Notes: generated from the sequence alone by a model not told the origin. A stretch of DNA of 64,000 bases from UBA1422 sp963676385 (GCA_963676385.2 CAXXMM010000002.1:248001-312000); one strand, 5' to 3'; counted from the stretch's first letter, positions 1-9,736 are shown. Numbers and translations are program-made.

Positions 1-189
1 GTATATATCTTGTTTCATTTGTTCCTTTAGATCATATATGTCCGTAAAGTGAAGGTAAAAAGTACCCCGGTTAATGTCCGCTTTTTCTGCCAGCATTCCA
101 ATGGTAATGTCTTTGATAGGCTTTTCCTGCAGCAGCAGAACTAGCTGATCAAACAATAGTCTTCGAGTTTTTCTGATTCTTCTGTCCAT
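1..189 (-). CDS. TetR/AcrR family regulator, N-terminal part (runs off the window)
   Basis: The complement of 189-1 opens with ATG (MDRRIRKTRRLLFDQL) and stays open for 63 codons to the window edge. It holds a typical TetR helix-turn-helix: a first helix, then TIGMLAEKADINRGTFYLHF, the recognition-helix signature. Only the DNA-binding domain is visible, so the ligand is unknown. It is divergent from the YhgE-like gene at 344, and a perfect palindrome lies in the shared region. By the usual TetR arrangement it probably represses that neighbour; this is inference. The window edge truncates the gene; I see no sign of decay. Confidence 0.85.
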   Translation of the reverse strand, partial: MDRRIRKTRRLLFDQLVLLLQEKPIKDITIGMLAEKADINRGTFYLHFTDIYDLKEQMKQDIY

Positions 190-301
190 TATTCAACACT
201 TTCCTTTCAAGATGTTCATTTTTCAACGTAATTTGAGGGATTGCTTATTGAAATGGTTTCTTAAGTACATCATAATAAAAAATGAGAAAATAATCAACAT
301 A

Positions 302-319
302 ATGTTTATTAATAAACAT
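302..319. promoter_or_regulatory. 18-bp perfect palindrome, candidate TetR operator
   Basis: ATGTTTATTAATAAACAT reads identically on both strands. It lies 25 bases before the chosen ATG of the YhgE-like gene and about 110 bases upstream of the divergent TetR start. Position and symmetry fit a dimeric repressor site. AT-rich palindromes do occur by chance, so function is inferred. Confidence 0.45.
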
Positions 320-343
320 GGTGTGGAGAAATGGAAGGAACAG

Positions 344-2371
344 ATGTATAAAAGAATTGTAAAAGAAGGATATCAAGGTGTTTTTGGAAACCGATTCCGC
401 CTGCTTATGTTAGTGGTAATACTAATGATTGCTTTGCTTTTTGGACTGCTTAGTGTCAGCGCCTACTGGAATCCGGCAGATAAGATGAAATCATTGCCGG
501 TTGCCTTTGTAAATTTGGATCAGGGAGTTATGACGGAGAAAGGGTATGTATGCATTGGGGATGAGATAGCAGATGCAGTTGCCAAGAGTAGCAAAGTAGA
601 CTTTGAGGTTACAAAAAAAGATATCTTCGCAGATGGAATTGAGAATACAGATTATTACTTTGGATTTATGATTCCCGCAGATTTTTCAAAAACCGTATTG
701 GCCGGGGCCACGGGGAAGCCAAAGCAAGCCACTATTGAATATTACTCAGACCAGAGAAAAAACTTTCTTCTCACTCAGATGTCATCCTCTGTCCGATTAT
801 CAGTGGAAAAAAGCATTCAACAGGCAGTCAGCACTCGGTATGGAGAGGCGCTGGAACAAGGCCTTTACGATGTTCAACCAGCCATAGAAAAAGCCGCCGA
901 CGGGGCGGGACAATTAGCTGATGGGTTGGCATTGGCAAGTAATGGAAGCGGCACTTTGTATCAGGGCTTGACAAAAGCCGGAAAGGCGGCAAAAACCTTG
1001 ACTTCCGGATTAAACACATTGTCTGCTTCTTCCAACAGTTTGGCGGAGGGCACAACAAACTTATACAAAGGGATCACCATACTGAAGCAAAAAACGGAAG
1101 AAGCCACCACCGGAGTGGACCAACTTGTGCAGGGAAGTGAGGCCCTACTACAGGGACTGACAACAACCAAAACATCCATTCTAGCAGGATTTGATGCCTA
1201 TTCAGGGGAAGCATCTAAAAAGACTTCCGCGTTGGAATCATTCTTTCTTGCGTTCTCCTCGGATTCCAATGGTAGTGTAACCTTGACGAATGAGGAATAT
1301 CAACAGGTGATGGCGCTTGTCAATGATATAAAAATGCAGCAAGAGGTTGGAACTTCCGGATTAAAGTCTGGAATTTCAGGGGGATTTGATCAACTAATCG
1401 GTGACAAAAACAAAGGTGCAACTAAATTGTCTTACGCATTGGGTAATCTCCAACAAGGGATGACATTAATGGGAGACACCATGACTACGTTTGAAAATGG
1501 TTGTGCCAGTCTATCCAAAGGTTCTACGGCATTAGCAAGTGGTTTGAATCAAGGAGCAACTGGGTCTGGTTCACTCGAATCTGGGATGACCTCCCTGGAA
1601 AGTGGTTCTGAAAAATTGAGGGATGCATTGGATACGGCAGAGACCGGAGCAAACAATCTGCAAAACGGTCTTTCCCAGGGAGAATCATTGCTCTCAGAGA
1701 AATTGGTTAACAGCCCCAGCGCCATGGGGGAATACGTTGGAAATCCAATTGCTACAGAGGAAAATATATATGGGGATGTCACCACTTATGGGATGAGTTT
1801 TTTGCCCTTGTTTTTATCCATTGGCAGTTGGATTGGTTGCTTGCTTTTATTCTTTGCAGTGCCGCTACCCCCAAACGAAAAAATTGGCAGCAAGAAACGT
1901 TGGATGTTGGTCTCAGGCCACTATACTGTTATGGCGGGGTTTGCAATGCTCCTTGCGGGGCTGCTATCTTTAGGCACAATATGGTTTTTCCATATTGATG
2001 CCCATCGGATTGTAGCTTTTGTATTATTTGAAATGGTTGTAAGTTTAACGTTGATGGCCTTTTTATATTCTTTACAAGAACTATTTGGGCCGGGAGGAAA
2101 AGCGTTGGCAATCATTTTGGTTTCATTTCAAATTGCAGCTTCGGGAGGGACGTTTCCAGCGGTGCTTTTGCCGGGATTTTTTAAAGGACTGCATCCATGG
2201 CTGCCAATGACCTATACTGTTGATGGATTTCGTGAAGTACTTTTTGGGAACATGATTGTATGGAGCCAAAGTGGAATGCTGGCCATCTATGGCGTGATAG
2301 GGTTGCTCCTTGCAGTCTTTTTTGGAGGCAGGGCGCAAAGGTTAAACAAGGATATGAAATTATCCTTCTAA
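344..2371 (+). CDS. YhgE/Pip domain membrane protein
   Basis: A 675-residue membrane protein of the YhgE/Pip (phage infection protein-like) family, distantly related to ABC-2 type permeases. One N-terminal membrane helix (about residues 20-45) is followed by the family signature SAYWNPADKMKSLPVAFVNLD. A long extracytoplasmic region rich in repeated Ala/Ser/Gly-Leu segments follows, then about five C-terminal membrane helices. ATG 344 is preferred to upstream starts because GGAAGGA lies just before it. The family is linked to export or cell-envelope functions (ESX/type VII-like or drug efflux), but the substrate is unknown. Divergent from a TetR gene; a paralogue at 17317 also follows a TetR gene. 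Confidence 0.85.
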   Translation: MYKRIVKEGYQGVFGNRFRLLMLVVILMIALLFGLLSVSAYWNPADKMKSLPVAFVNLDQGVMTEKGYVCIGDEIADAVAKSSKVDFEVTKKDIFADGIENTDYYFGFMIPADFSKTVLAGATGKPKQATIEYYSDQRKNFLLTQMSSSVRLSVEKSIQQAVSTRYGEALEQGLYDVQPAIEKAADGAGQLADGLALASNGSGTLYQGLTKAGKAAKTLTSGLNTLSASSNSLAEGTTNLYKGITILKQKTEEATTGVDQLVQGSEALLQGLTTTKTSILAGFDAYSGEASKKTSALESFFLAFSSDSNGSVTLTNEEYQQVMALVNDIKMQQEVGTSGLKSGISGGFDQLIGDKNKGATKLSYALGNLQQGMTLMGDTMTTFENGCASLSKGSTALASGLNQGATGSGSLESGMTSLESGSEKLRDALDTAETGANNLQNGLSQGESLLSEKLVNSPSAMGEYVGNPIATEENIYGDVTTYGMSFLPLFLSIGSWIGCLLLFFAVPLPPNEKIGSKKRWMLVSGHYTVMAGFAMLLAGLLSLGTIWFFHIDAHRIVAFVLFEMVVSLTLMAFLYSLQELFGPGGKALAIILVSFQIAASGGTFPAVLLPGFFKGLHPWLPMTYTVDGFREVLFGNMIVWSQSGMLAIYGVIGLLLAVFFGGRAQRLNKDMKLSF

Positions 2372-2383
2372 TTGGGAGGCGAA

Positions 2384-3241
2384 TCAATTTAGATGGATTG
2401 AATCGGAAATATAATAATAGAAATGATGGTTGTGACAATACTTTTGGATTTTGCCAATTAGAGTTTTATCTTTTGTGTATTCCAATAGAAAAACCTGACA
2501 TCCGTGATCAAAAACTTTCTCAACATATTGTGAAAAATATTGGGTTTCATCATTAGAGTTGGCAGAAAAACTGCCAGTATCAAAGTTGATTTTGCTGAAA
2601 ACGGTTTCTTGGTTCACTCCGGTCATGATATCAGAAAGATTATTATATTTATCAAGGTATTTTGACACAAAAGTATCCCCGCCGTTGATGATGACGGCAA
2701 CCTTCATGGCCATTAACTCTTTTAGTATGGATTTTACACCATTAAAAATAGGTGTAGTTGGGTATTGATAGTATATGTCGCAATTATCTACGAAAAATCC
2801 ATCAATCCCCTTTGACAGATATTCTGTAGCAACGGTTTGCACAATATAGTTTTGCCAATCTGTATTTGACACATCAATCCAACGTTCTTCTTCCCAGTTC
2901 TCATAGGGCGCCAATGTAATATCATAAAATTGGTTATAATAAGATCTAAAATTTTCCAGTGAACCAATATTTAGATAGCTGTAAACAGTATGCCCCTCTG
3001 ATTGAAGGGTATGGATGTCCGTAGCAGAAAAGTATGCTCCGTCAATTACGATTACTTTGTAGTCTTTGAACCGATTCAGGTTACTATTATCGCAACTTAA
3101 AAACACACCATAACTGTATTTGAATGAAATATTTGACTGTGTTTCCCTGCTTTTGGAAGTTGTAGAATATGCAACCACAAAAATAATAATTGCAATCAAC
3201 AGTAGAAAACCGACAAAATATATTCCCTTGTTTTTTTTCAT
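2384..3241 (-). CDS. Exported GH114-like (endo-alpha-1,4-polygalactosaminidase/TM1410 family) protein
   Basis: A 285-residue protein with an N-terminal membrane anchor or signal helix (GIYFVGFLLLIAIIIFVVAY) and a TIM-barrel domain of the GH114/TM1410 type. Family-like segments are VIVIDGAYFSATDI, VYSYLNIGSLENFRSYY, ERWIDVSNTDWQNYI and KGIDGFFVDNCDIY, the last carrying the acidic residue expected in the active site. It probably acts outside the membrane on galactosaminogalactan-like polysaccharide, but substrates of bacterial members are poorly known. It converges with the YhgE-like gene, with only 12 bases between the stops. The AraC gene lies upstream on the same strand after a 42-base gap. 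Confidence 0.7.
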   Translation of the reverse strand: MKKNKGIYFVGFLLLIAIIIFVVAYSTTSKSRETQSNISFKYSYGVFLSCDNSNLNRFKDYKVIVIDGAYFSATDIHTLQSEGHTVYSYLNIGSLENFRSYYNQFYDITLAPYENWEEERWIDVSNTDWQNYIVQTVATEYLSKGIDGFFVDNCDIYYQYPTTPIFNGVKSILKELMAMKVAVIINGGDTFVSKYLDKYNNLSDIMTGVNQETVFSKINFDTGSFSANSNDETQYFSQYVEKVFDHGCQVFLLEYTKDKTLIGKIQKYCHNHHFYYYISDSIHLN

Positions 3242-3283
3242 AGATGCCTCAGCCTTGAGATTGTAACGGTTGGTAGGATGGTT

Positions 3284-4519
3284 TTATTCCTTGTCCTTGT
3301 CTCCAAGGGTTTTAAGGTAATGGACAATTTCAGCTAAAAAAGCCTCGTAGCTGTTGGGCTCCATGGAAGAGGAACGATTTAGTTCCTTTGCCAAAATCTC
3401 AGCGGATAAAACTTGCCCTGACTGGCTTTTACTGATTTCGTTCATGAACTGGCATATTTCTCCGGACTGAAGAAGAAGATTCAGAAAATGTTGAAGCCGT
3501 AACAACTCGAATTTTTGAGGCAGATGGTTTTTATCCAGAGAAGTGTAAATGACTTCTCCTTCTCGTAAATCCTTTCCGGAATGAGAACTTTCAAACCGAT
3601 AGTTGTTCAAGAGGCGTTCGGCTTTCATTCTGTCACAAGAATAATACTTGTGGGGGAGATGGCTGTGAAGTGTCGCAGTTTTTTCCCGATATTTGGAAGG
3701 TGTGCAGCCATACCATTTTTTGAAATGGGAAATCAGATATTTTGTGCTTGCAAAACCCACATCCAAAGCAATCTCGGAAATGTTTTTATCTGTACTGACC
3801 AGAAGTTTTTCTGCAAACTCTGACCGCACAGAAGAAAGCCATTGTTGAAAATTCAGGCCGGTGGCCTGCTTTATGAAATGGGACAGATAAAAGGTGCTTA
3901 AATATTCATGTTGGGCAAGACTGCTTAACGTAATGTTTTCCCCGTAATGTTCATAAATGTAGTTTTCAATGCTTTGGATTCGCGCCACATGGAAGGGGTT
4001 AATATGAAATCCGGTGGGGCACCCATACATAAAATTATTGTGTTCATCAGGCTGCCATCGAAACAGTTGAAAACTGTCTAACAGGAGTTGAACGAGGCTG
4101 TTAAGACTTTCATCCAACCAATCTTGATCTTCATTTTCATTAAAACGAAAGTAGATATCAGAAAGCATATGGCGGAGCATGTCCAGGCTGCTCCCTTTTT
4201 GGTTGTCGCAATCACACAAAAAAGACATCTGTTGAATCGTAGGACAGAATTTTGTCAGATAATCTAAATCAAGATACATGGTGAGTACAAAATTTGATTT
4301 GCTAAGACTGTGAATACAATGCAGATCCGGCGGATTGAAAATGAACACATCTCCATCGTTTAAGATTTGGGACTGATATCCTTGGCGGATGTCCAAGGTC
4401 CCTTCCAGCACCATAATAAACTCCAGAACTGAATTTGTATGAAGAGGTACATTTTCAATCATAGACAGGAAGGCATCAACCGGTTGTCCATTTTTGAATT
4501 GAATGTTCTTTTCCAGCAT
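3284..4519 (-). CDS. AraC family transcriptional regulator with cupin sensor domain
   Basis: A 412-residue regulator. An N-terminal cupin-like sensor (about residues 1-110; ILNDGDVFIFNPPDLHC is typical) precedes an AraC-type pair of helix-turn-helix motifs at about 195-290 (ITLSSLAQHEYLSTFYLSHF and ISEIALDVGFASTKYLISHF). About 110 further residues of unknown role follow the HTH. ATG 4519 was chosen because GGAGAAGATC precedes it; an in-frame ATG at 4573 has no such site. It is transcribed away from mtbB and shares a 200-base region with it, so it may be the activator of the methylamine cluster. That link is inferred from position only. Confidence 0.85.
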   Translation of the reverse strand: MLEKNIQFKNGQPVDAFLSMIENVPLHTNSVLEFIMVLEGTLDIRQGYQSQILNDGDVFIFNPPDLHCIHSLSKSNFVLTMYLDLDYLTKFCPTIQQMSFLCDCDNQKGSSLDMLRHMLSDIYFRFNENEDQDWLDESLNSLVQLLLDSFQLFRWQPDEHNNFMYGCPTGFHINPFHVARIQSIENYIYEHYGENITLSSLAQHEYLSTFYLSHFIKQATGLNFQQWLSSVRSEFAEKLLVSTDKNISEIALDVGFASTKYLISHFKKWYGCTPSKYREKTATLHSHLPHKYYSCDRMKAERLLNNYRFESSHSGKDLREGEVIYTSLDKNHLPQKFELLRLQHFLNLLLQSGEICQFMNEISKSQSGQVLSAEILAKELNRSSSMEPNSYEAFLAEIVHYLKTLGDKDKE

Positions 4520-4722
4520 GATCTTCTCCTTCTGTTTTTTAGTACCTGTCTGCATTATATATAATATTGCCACCTACTGCAAGAAATGGCGCATCCTAAA
4601 ACAATAACAGCAAGAATGGAATAAACAGATAGCCTATATGGAAATTCATTGCCGAATTTGTTGTTGTATACTTTTATCAAAGTTGAAATCAAATGATTTC
4701 GCCAGATGCAAGGAGGAATTCA

Positions 4723-6114
4723 ATGACAAAGTATTCCACAAGAATGGGAGATGGGTATGCCATCTTTATGACAGAAGAGGAGATTTGGGCAGATATCAGG
4801 GAAGGGGTTGCTGATGCGGCCGATCGGGGGAAAATTCCGCCCCTCACCGAGGAGGAAATGGAGCACTTGTTCCGTATTATCACCATGGATGGCATTATTG
4901 TGGGAGTGAAACATGGAGAAGAAGTGGTTTCTTCTACAGACCAGGGGGCAGACACCATCGGTTGTGAAAGTGGCGTGCCCATCGATCGTGCAGTCCAGGT
5001 TCAAATGCTGGAAAGAGGGTTTGGTTTGGATTCCACGGATTATGGATTTACAGATTACAATTTTAAGGCGGTGAAATCCATTGCCAATTATGAGGCAGCA
5101 TCTTTGGAAAGAGCATTGGATATGAGCGTTATCCCAATATTATATGGGGGAATGCCCAATCTGGGATTTTATACAAAACCGGATGGACCGGTTGAAAATT
5201 GGGCGGAGCTTCTTCCCATGGGCAAAATAAAGGAAGCCCTTGCGGCGCAGGAAGAAGCTGTTGGTTTGGCAGTGCACGATATTGTTTATGTGGCGGAGCA
5301 AATGTTTGAAGCCGGCGCAGATGGAATCAACCTGGATACCTGTGGTGCCGCGGGGGATGCGGATTTCCTGGCATCCCTTATGGCTTGCCAAGAAATTCGA
5401 AGGCGATTTCCAACCATGGGTGTGGAAATCGGCATGGCAGGGGAATTTGTGTTGGGCATGCATGGAAAACTGAAATATGAAGATGTTCGTCTGGCAGGGC
5501 TGTATCCCCATAAGCAGGTGCAACTTGCGGAAAAAGCCGGGGCAACTATTTTTGGAGCCGTAGTGAACACAAACTGCAGCAGGTCCTTTCCGTGGAACAT
5601 TGCCCGGGTCTGCACCTTTATGAAGGAGTGCGTCAAAGTGGCCGGAAACATAGCGGTTCATACCAATGTTGGAATGGGGGTGGGAGGAATTCCCATGTGT
5701 GAGTCCATTCCCCAAGATGTGGTTTCTCGGGCTGACAAAGCATTGATTGAAATCTGTAAAATAGATGGATTGTAGATAGGGGAAGGAGACGCCATGGGAA
5801 CGGAAATCGCTCACACGATTTCCGCATGTATGGGTGGCATTAAGACAGCCGGAGATCTGGTTCTCAGAATGCAACTTGCCAAGGGCATGCGGTTGTCAGA
5901 AGCGAAAGCGTATGTGGCACAAAAACTGGGGGTTTCAGCATATGATTTAAGCAATCCTGCCATTATGGGAGAAATCAGACAGGAACTTGGGCTAGGAGTC
6001 CAATCACCAAATCTGGGGGACATTACCGGAATGGCAGCAAAAATCAGAATATCAAAATTACTTGGTATAACCATTAATTCTGTGGATAACTTTATGAAAA
6101 AAGCCGGCGTATAA
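4723..6114 (+). CDS. mtbB: Dimethylamine:corrinoid methyltransferase MtbB, with in-frame amber codon (pyrrolysine)
   Basis: MtbB moves a methyl group from dimethylamine to a cognate corrinoid protein. The gene starts at ATG 4723 after AAGGAGG, giving TKYSTRMGDGYAIFMT, close to archaeal MtbB N-termini. The frame meets TAG at 5773-5775, codon 351, and continues without a break to TAA at 6112. The codon context is KIDGL-TAG-IGEGDAMG, matching the archaeal pattern DGx-Pyl-IGVGDPxGMP. The downstream part (TAGDLVLRMQLAKGMRLSEAK) is plainly the conserved MtbB C-terminus. Full length would be 463 residues, the family size. Readthrough as pyrrolysine is established for the family and inferred here. 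It heads the cluster, 26 bases before mttB. Confidence 0.95.
5773..5775 (+). other. Amber codon read as pyrrolysine in mtbB (codon 351)
   Basis: TAG lies in frame inside mtbB, with family-conserved sequence on both sides and the same reading frame before and after. In characterised MtbB proteins this position is pyrrolysine, whose imine electrophile is proposed to bind the amine substrate. Confidence 0.92.
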
Positions 6115-6140
6115 ATAGAACCGAAAAGGCAGGTGAAGAG

Positions 6141-7610
6141 ATGAAAAACAAGTACGAAGAGTGTACCTTGGGATATTCAATACTGGAAAAGAAAGATTTG
6201 GAGGCCATTCACGAATCCACTTTAAATCTGATGGAAGATTTTGGGGTTAGAGTATTTGGGGATCAAGCCCACGAGATTTACAGTGCCGCCGGGTGTGACG
6301 TGAACAAAGATACAAACATGGTTCGGTTTCCAAGAAATCTGGTCAATGACGCTATCGACTCCTCTCCGGCAGAATATACAATGTACGCAAGAAATCCGGA
6401 AAAGGATGTTCCCCTAGGCGGGAAGAAAGTCACTTTCACCAATTTCGGAACCGGCGTTTATATTCTAGATCCTATCACCGGAGAAAGACGCAGCACAACG
6501 CGAGAGGATTTGTGTCAGATTGCCAGATTTATTGACGGGGTGGATGAAGTGGACACCATTACCATTCCCGTTGCGGCAACAGATGTTCCCGAAGAAATCA
6601 AGGAACTGTACGAGGCGGAAGCAATCTTTCATAACACCTCCAAGCATTTTGGACATGATACAGATGGGGGCAGCAATACTCGTCGTTTTATTCGGATGGC
6701 CGCCGCAGTGGCGGGGGGGATGGAGAATTTGCGAAAAAGACCCATTGTGTCTCTTGGAGCCTGTCCCAATAGCCCCCTTGAACTGCATCAAGCAGCAACG
6801 GAGCAAATCATTGAGGCGGCAAAGGTTGGTATACCTATGGATGTGTTATCCATGGGACTGTGTGGCGGAACAACGCCGGTTACTTTAGCAGGCACGATTT
6901 TAACCACCAACTGCGAAATTCTTTCAGGGATCATTCTTGGCCAACTGGTGAATAAAGGCACCCCAATGATGTACGGAAGTTCCACAAGCATTATGGATTT
7001 AAGACTGGTTACATCTCCGGTTGGGGCACCGGAGCATGCAATGATGGGTGCGGCAATGTGCCAGATGGGTCAGTTCTATGGCATCCCAACAGATGTTGGA
7101 GGAACATAGGGAGACAGTAAATTAATTGATGCGCAAATCGGCCATGAAAAAACCATGACAGCCATGCTTCCTGCCCTGACCGGCAGCAGCATTATTTATG
7201 GGATGGGCATGTTGGAAATGGGAATGACCATGAGTTATGAACAGTTGCTGATTGACGCAGAAATTGTCAGGATGGTTCGAAGGATTATGCAAGGGATTGC
7301 TGTAAATCGTGAGACACTAGCTCTGGATGTGGTAAAGGCGGTAGGACCCGGCGGCACCTATTTGGGGCAAAAACATACCATGCAATATATGAGAAGCGAA
7401 TCATCACAAGCAAAGTTGATTGACAGACGAATGTATGAAAGCTGGGAGAAGGCAGGAAAAAAGGACATGGAGCAACGGGCCCATGAAGAGGCTTTAAAGA
7501 TTTTAGAGCATCACAAACCCATTCCATTGCCGCCGGGTGTGGCTAAGGAAATCAGAGGGATTATTGAAGAAGCAGAAGAAGAGCGGGGCATCCCAAAACA
7601 GGAATATTAA
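6141..7610 (+). CDS. mttB: Trimethylamine:corrinoid methyltransferase MttB, with in-frame amber codon (pyrrolysine)
   Basis: MttB demethylates trimethylamine to dimethylamine, methylating the MttC corrinoid protein. The frame starts at ATG 6141 after AGGTGAAGAG, meets TAG at 7107-7109 (codon 323) and continues in phase to TAA at 7608. Total length is 489 residues including pyrrolysine, against about 495 in Methanosarcina. The context PTDVGGT-TAG-GDSKLIDAQIG is the classic MttB pyrrolysine site. Family segments before it include TDGGSNTRRFIRMAAA and SLGACPNSPLELHQ; segments after it include MLPALTGSSIIYGMG and AVGPGGTYLGQKHT. Without suppression the product would lose its last third. It lies between mtbB and mttC in one transcription unit. 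Confidence 0.96.
7107..7109 (+). other. Amber codon read as pyrrolysine in mttB (codon 323)
   Basis: TAG sits within an otherwise intact MttB frame, and the next 15 codons read GDSKLIDAQIGHEKT as in known pyrrolysine-containing MttB. No frame change is needed, so this is neither a frameshift nor a random nonsense mutation. Confidence 0.94.
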
Positions 7611-7640
7611 CTATAGGATTGTTGAGAGGAAGGATACATT

Positions 7641-8300
7641 ATGAGTGGAATCTTGGATCAAATGAGAATAGCTGTATTAGATGGAGAGGAAGAACAGGCA
7701 ACGAATCTGGCAAAACAGGCAATTTCCGAAAAAATGGACCTAAAGACAGTCATGGATGATGGCTTCTTAAAGGGCATTCAGGAGGCAGGGCAATTGTACG
7801 ACAGCGGGGAATATTTCTTGCCGGATCTAGTGTGTTCCGCTGATGCAATGAAATCTGCATTGGAGATTCTAAACGATGAATTAACAAAACCGGCCAGTGG
7901 ATTTACCTCCAAAGGGAAAGTGGTTATGACCACAGTTCAGGGGGATGTCCACGATATAGGGAAGATTATTGTTGGGGCGATGCTTACTGCAGCAGGTTAT
8001 GAAATTCATGATTTGGGGGTGGACACCCCCAATGAGGAAGTTATTCAGGCGATTTCAGAAATCAAACCGGAGGTGGTGGGCCTTTCTGCCATGTTGACCA
8101 CCACCATGATGGAACAAAAAAACCTAATTGAAGCTTTGTCAGCCGCAGGGATGGGATTGGATACAAAAGTAATTGTAGGAGGCGCCCCTGTCAGCCATGA
8201 ATGGGCAGCGAAAATTGGGGCTGATGGCTATTCCGACAATGCCCTCAGTGCTGTGGTGCTGGTAAACAGCCTAATTAGCGGAGGGGAGGCGGTTTTGTGA
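7641..8300 (+). CDS. mttC: Methylamine corrinoid protein MttC
   Basis: A 219-residue cobalamin carrier that accepts the methyl group from MttB-type methyltransferases and passes it on to a second methyltransferase. The N-terminal half is the four-helix methionine-synthase-type cap (MSGILDQMRIAVLDGEEEQ, LVCSADAMKSALEIL). The C-terminal Rossmann-like domain has the B12 signature DVHDIGK, with the cobalt-ligating His, then VGLSAMLTTTM and the VGGAPVS loop. Length matches characterised MttC/MtbC/MtgC proteins. It has a GAGAGGAAGG site and its stop overlaps the next start by four bases (GTGA), implying translational coupling. Specificity cannot be told from sequence: it could serve all four methyltransferases here. 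Confidence 0.92.
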   Translation: MSGILDQMRIAVLDGEEEQATNLAKQAISEKMDLKTVMDDGFLKGIQEAGQLYDSGEYFLPDLVCSADAMKSALEILNDELTKPASGFTSKGKVVMTTVQGDVHDIGKIIVGAMLTAAGYEIHDLGVDTPNEEVIQAISEIKPEVVGLSAMLTTTMMEQKNLIEALSAAGMGLDTKVIVGGAPVSHEWAAKIGADGYSDNALSAVVLVNSLISGGEAVL

Positions 8301-9691
8301 AGTTAAAAACACAGGTGCTTTCTCAGCCAGAGAAAGACCTTGTCCACAAAAGGACAATGGAACTTTTAGAAAATGTGGGGGTTTGCGTCAAAAGCCAGAT
8401 TGCCCTTGAACGATTGGCTGATGCCGGCGCAATGGTGGATTTGGATGCGCAACTAGTAAAAATTCCGGAATCCTTGGTTCATAAATGCCTGAAGTCCGCT
8501 CCAAAGAGTTTTATTTTGGGAGGGAGAAATCCAAAATTTGATTTTCCCATGCCGGCGGTGCGAGTCGGTCATATTTTAGATGGAATTACCACCAGTGTCA
8601 TTGATGTAGAAACCGGAAAAAATCGTCCCTCCACAAAGGAAGATGTGTTTAACACCGGCAGAGTGTTTCAGCAAATGGAGTTGGGCGCAGTGGCTTGGTC
8701 CGGTTGCTCCGCACTGGATGCCCCGCCGGAAACTCATTGCCTTCATGAGTTTGGTGCCATTATTTCCGGGACTTCAAAGCATGTTCAATTTGAATTAAGA
8801 CATGCCGGGGAATCCCCCTTTGCTGTTGAAATTCTCAAAGCAATCCTTGGCACGGAAGAGGAAGTCAAGCGACGAAAGATTGCATCAGTGCTTTATTGTC
8901 CTGTGTCACCATTGACCCATGATCAAAGTATGTTGGATGCCTATCTTGCCTTAACAAAATATGAGGTGCCGGTTAACATTTACCCCTGCCCCATTGTGGG
9001 ACTCACCGCGCCGGCAAGTTTGTTTTCAACGGTATGTCTCATCAATGCAGAGGTACTGTCGGGGCTGGTAATTTTTCAGTTAATGAAACCGGGGTTGCCG
9101 GTTATGTATGGCTCTTGCTCCGGCACTGCCGATCCAAGGACCGGGGATTATGTGGACAAAGAGGAAAGTGTTTTAATCAGTATGGCCTCAAGGGAAATGG
9201 CAAAGTATTACCACCTTCCTTCCGTTCTCAGCGGAGGAGGATCTCCGGAAACAGTTCCCCAGTATATGATTGAACCGGATTTAATTGACGGCATCGGTAC
9301 CCAGGATGACGGCATGACAACCGACTGGGCAGGAATGGTCATACAAAATGAATTTTGTTGTAGAAATCTTCGCATAGCCAAGGGAATTCGCGTTGACGAA
9401 GAAACAGATCTTGTGGGGGAAATTATTGCCCAAGGACCTGGAGGTGGATTTTTGGGGTGCAAGTCCACCCGGAAGATGTTTCGGGACAACAGCGAAATTT
9501 ATATTTCAAAACATTTTCCCGATTCCTTTCGGCATACAACTACAGAAAGTGCCGATATGCGAATTCATGCCAATGAAATTGTCAAAAACATTTTAAGCGG
9601 TCCAGTGGAGGATGAACTGCCTGAGTCAGTCAAACTTAAAATCCAAGAAATCTTTGCCCAAGCAGATGCTGCGTTGGCAGCCCAGAAATGA
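8297..9691 (+). CDS. MttB superfamily methyltransferase without pyrrolysine (paralogue 1)
   Basis: A 464-residue MttB-family (COG5598) protein, probably demethylating a quaternary amine onto a corrinoid protein. Characterised non-pyrrolysine members act on glycine betaine (MtgB), proline betaine (MtpB), carnitine (MtcB) or gamma-butyrobetaine. Family segments include VLYCPVSPLTHDQ, GLPVMYGSCSG and IIAQGPGGGFLGCK. There is no internal TAG; by hand alignment the pyrrolysine position falls in SVLSGGGSPE, around Gly315. It starts with GTG 8297 inside the mttC stop and has GGAGGCGG upstream. A permease follows after 45 bases, suggesting uptake of its substrate. The exact substrate is not predictable from sequence alone. 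Confidence 0.88.
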   Translation: MKLKTQVLSQPEKDLVHKRTMELLENVGVCVKSQIALERLADAGAMVDLDAQLVKIPESLVHKCLKSAPKSFILGGRNPKFDFPMPAVRVGHILDGITTSVIDVETGKNRPSTKEDVFNTGRVFQQMELGAVAWSGCSALDAPPETHCLHEFGAIISGTSKHVQFELRHAGESPFAVEILKAILGTEEEVKRRKIASVLYCPVSPLTHDQSMLDAYLALTKYEVPVNIYPCPIVGLTAPASLFSTVCLINAEVLSGLVIFQLMKPGLPVMYGSCSGTADPRTGDYVDKEESVLISMASREMAKYYHLPSVLSGGGSPETVPQYMIEPDLIDGIGTQDDGMTTDWAGMVIQNEFCCRNLRIAKGIRVDEETDLVGEIIAQGPGGGFLGCKSTRKMFRDNSEIYISKHFPDSFRHTTTESADMRIHANEIVKNILSGPVEDELPESVKLKIQEIFAQADAALAAQK

Positions 9692-9736
9692 CCCGAGTAA
9701 ATTTTCCCCAATAAGTTCAAAGAAAGGGTTAGTCGT

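Noticed and set aside
4520..4722. Cobalamin riboswitch before the methylamine genes
   Set aside because: The 200-base region lacks a recognisable B12-box and is too short for a full element in addition to a promoter.
5140..5874. 244-codon open frame on the minus strand within mtbB
   Set aside because: It is opposite a strongly conserved gene, has many His and Cys residues typical of antisense shadows, and no ribosome site.
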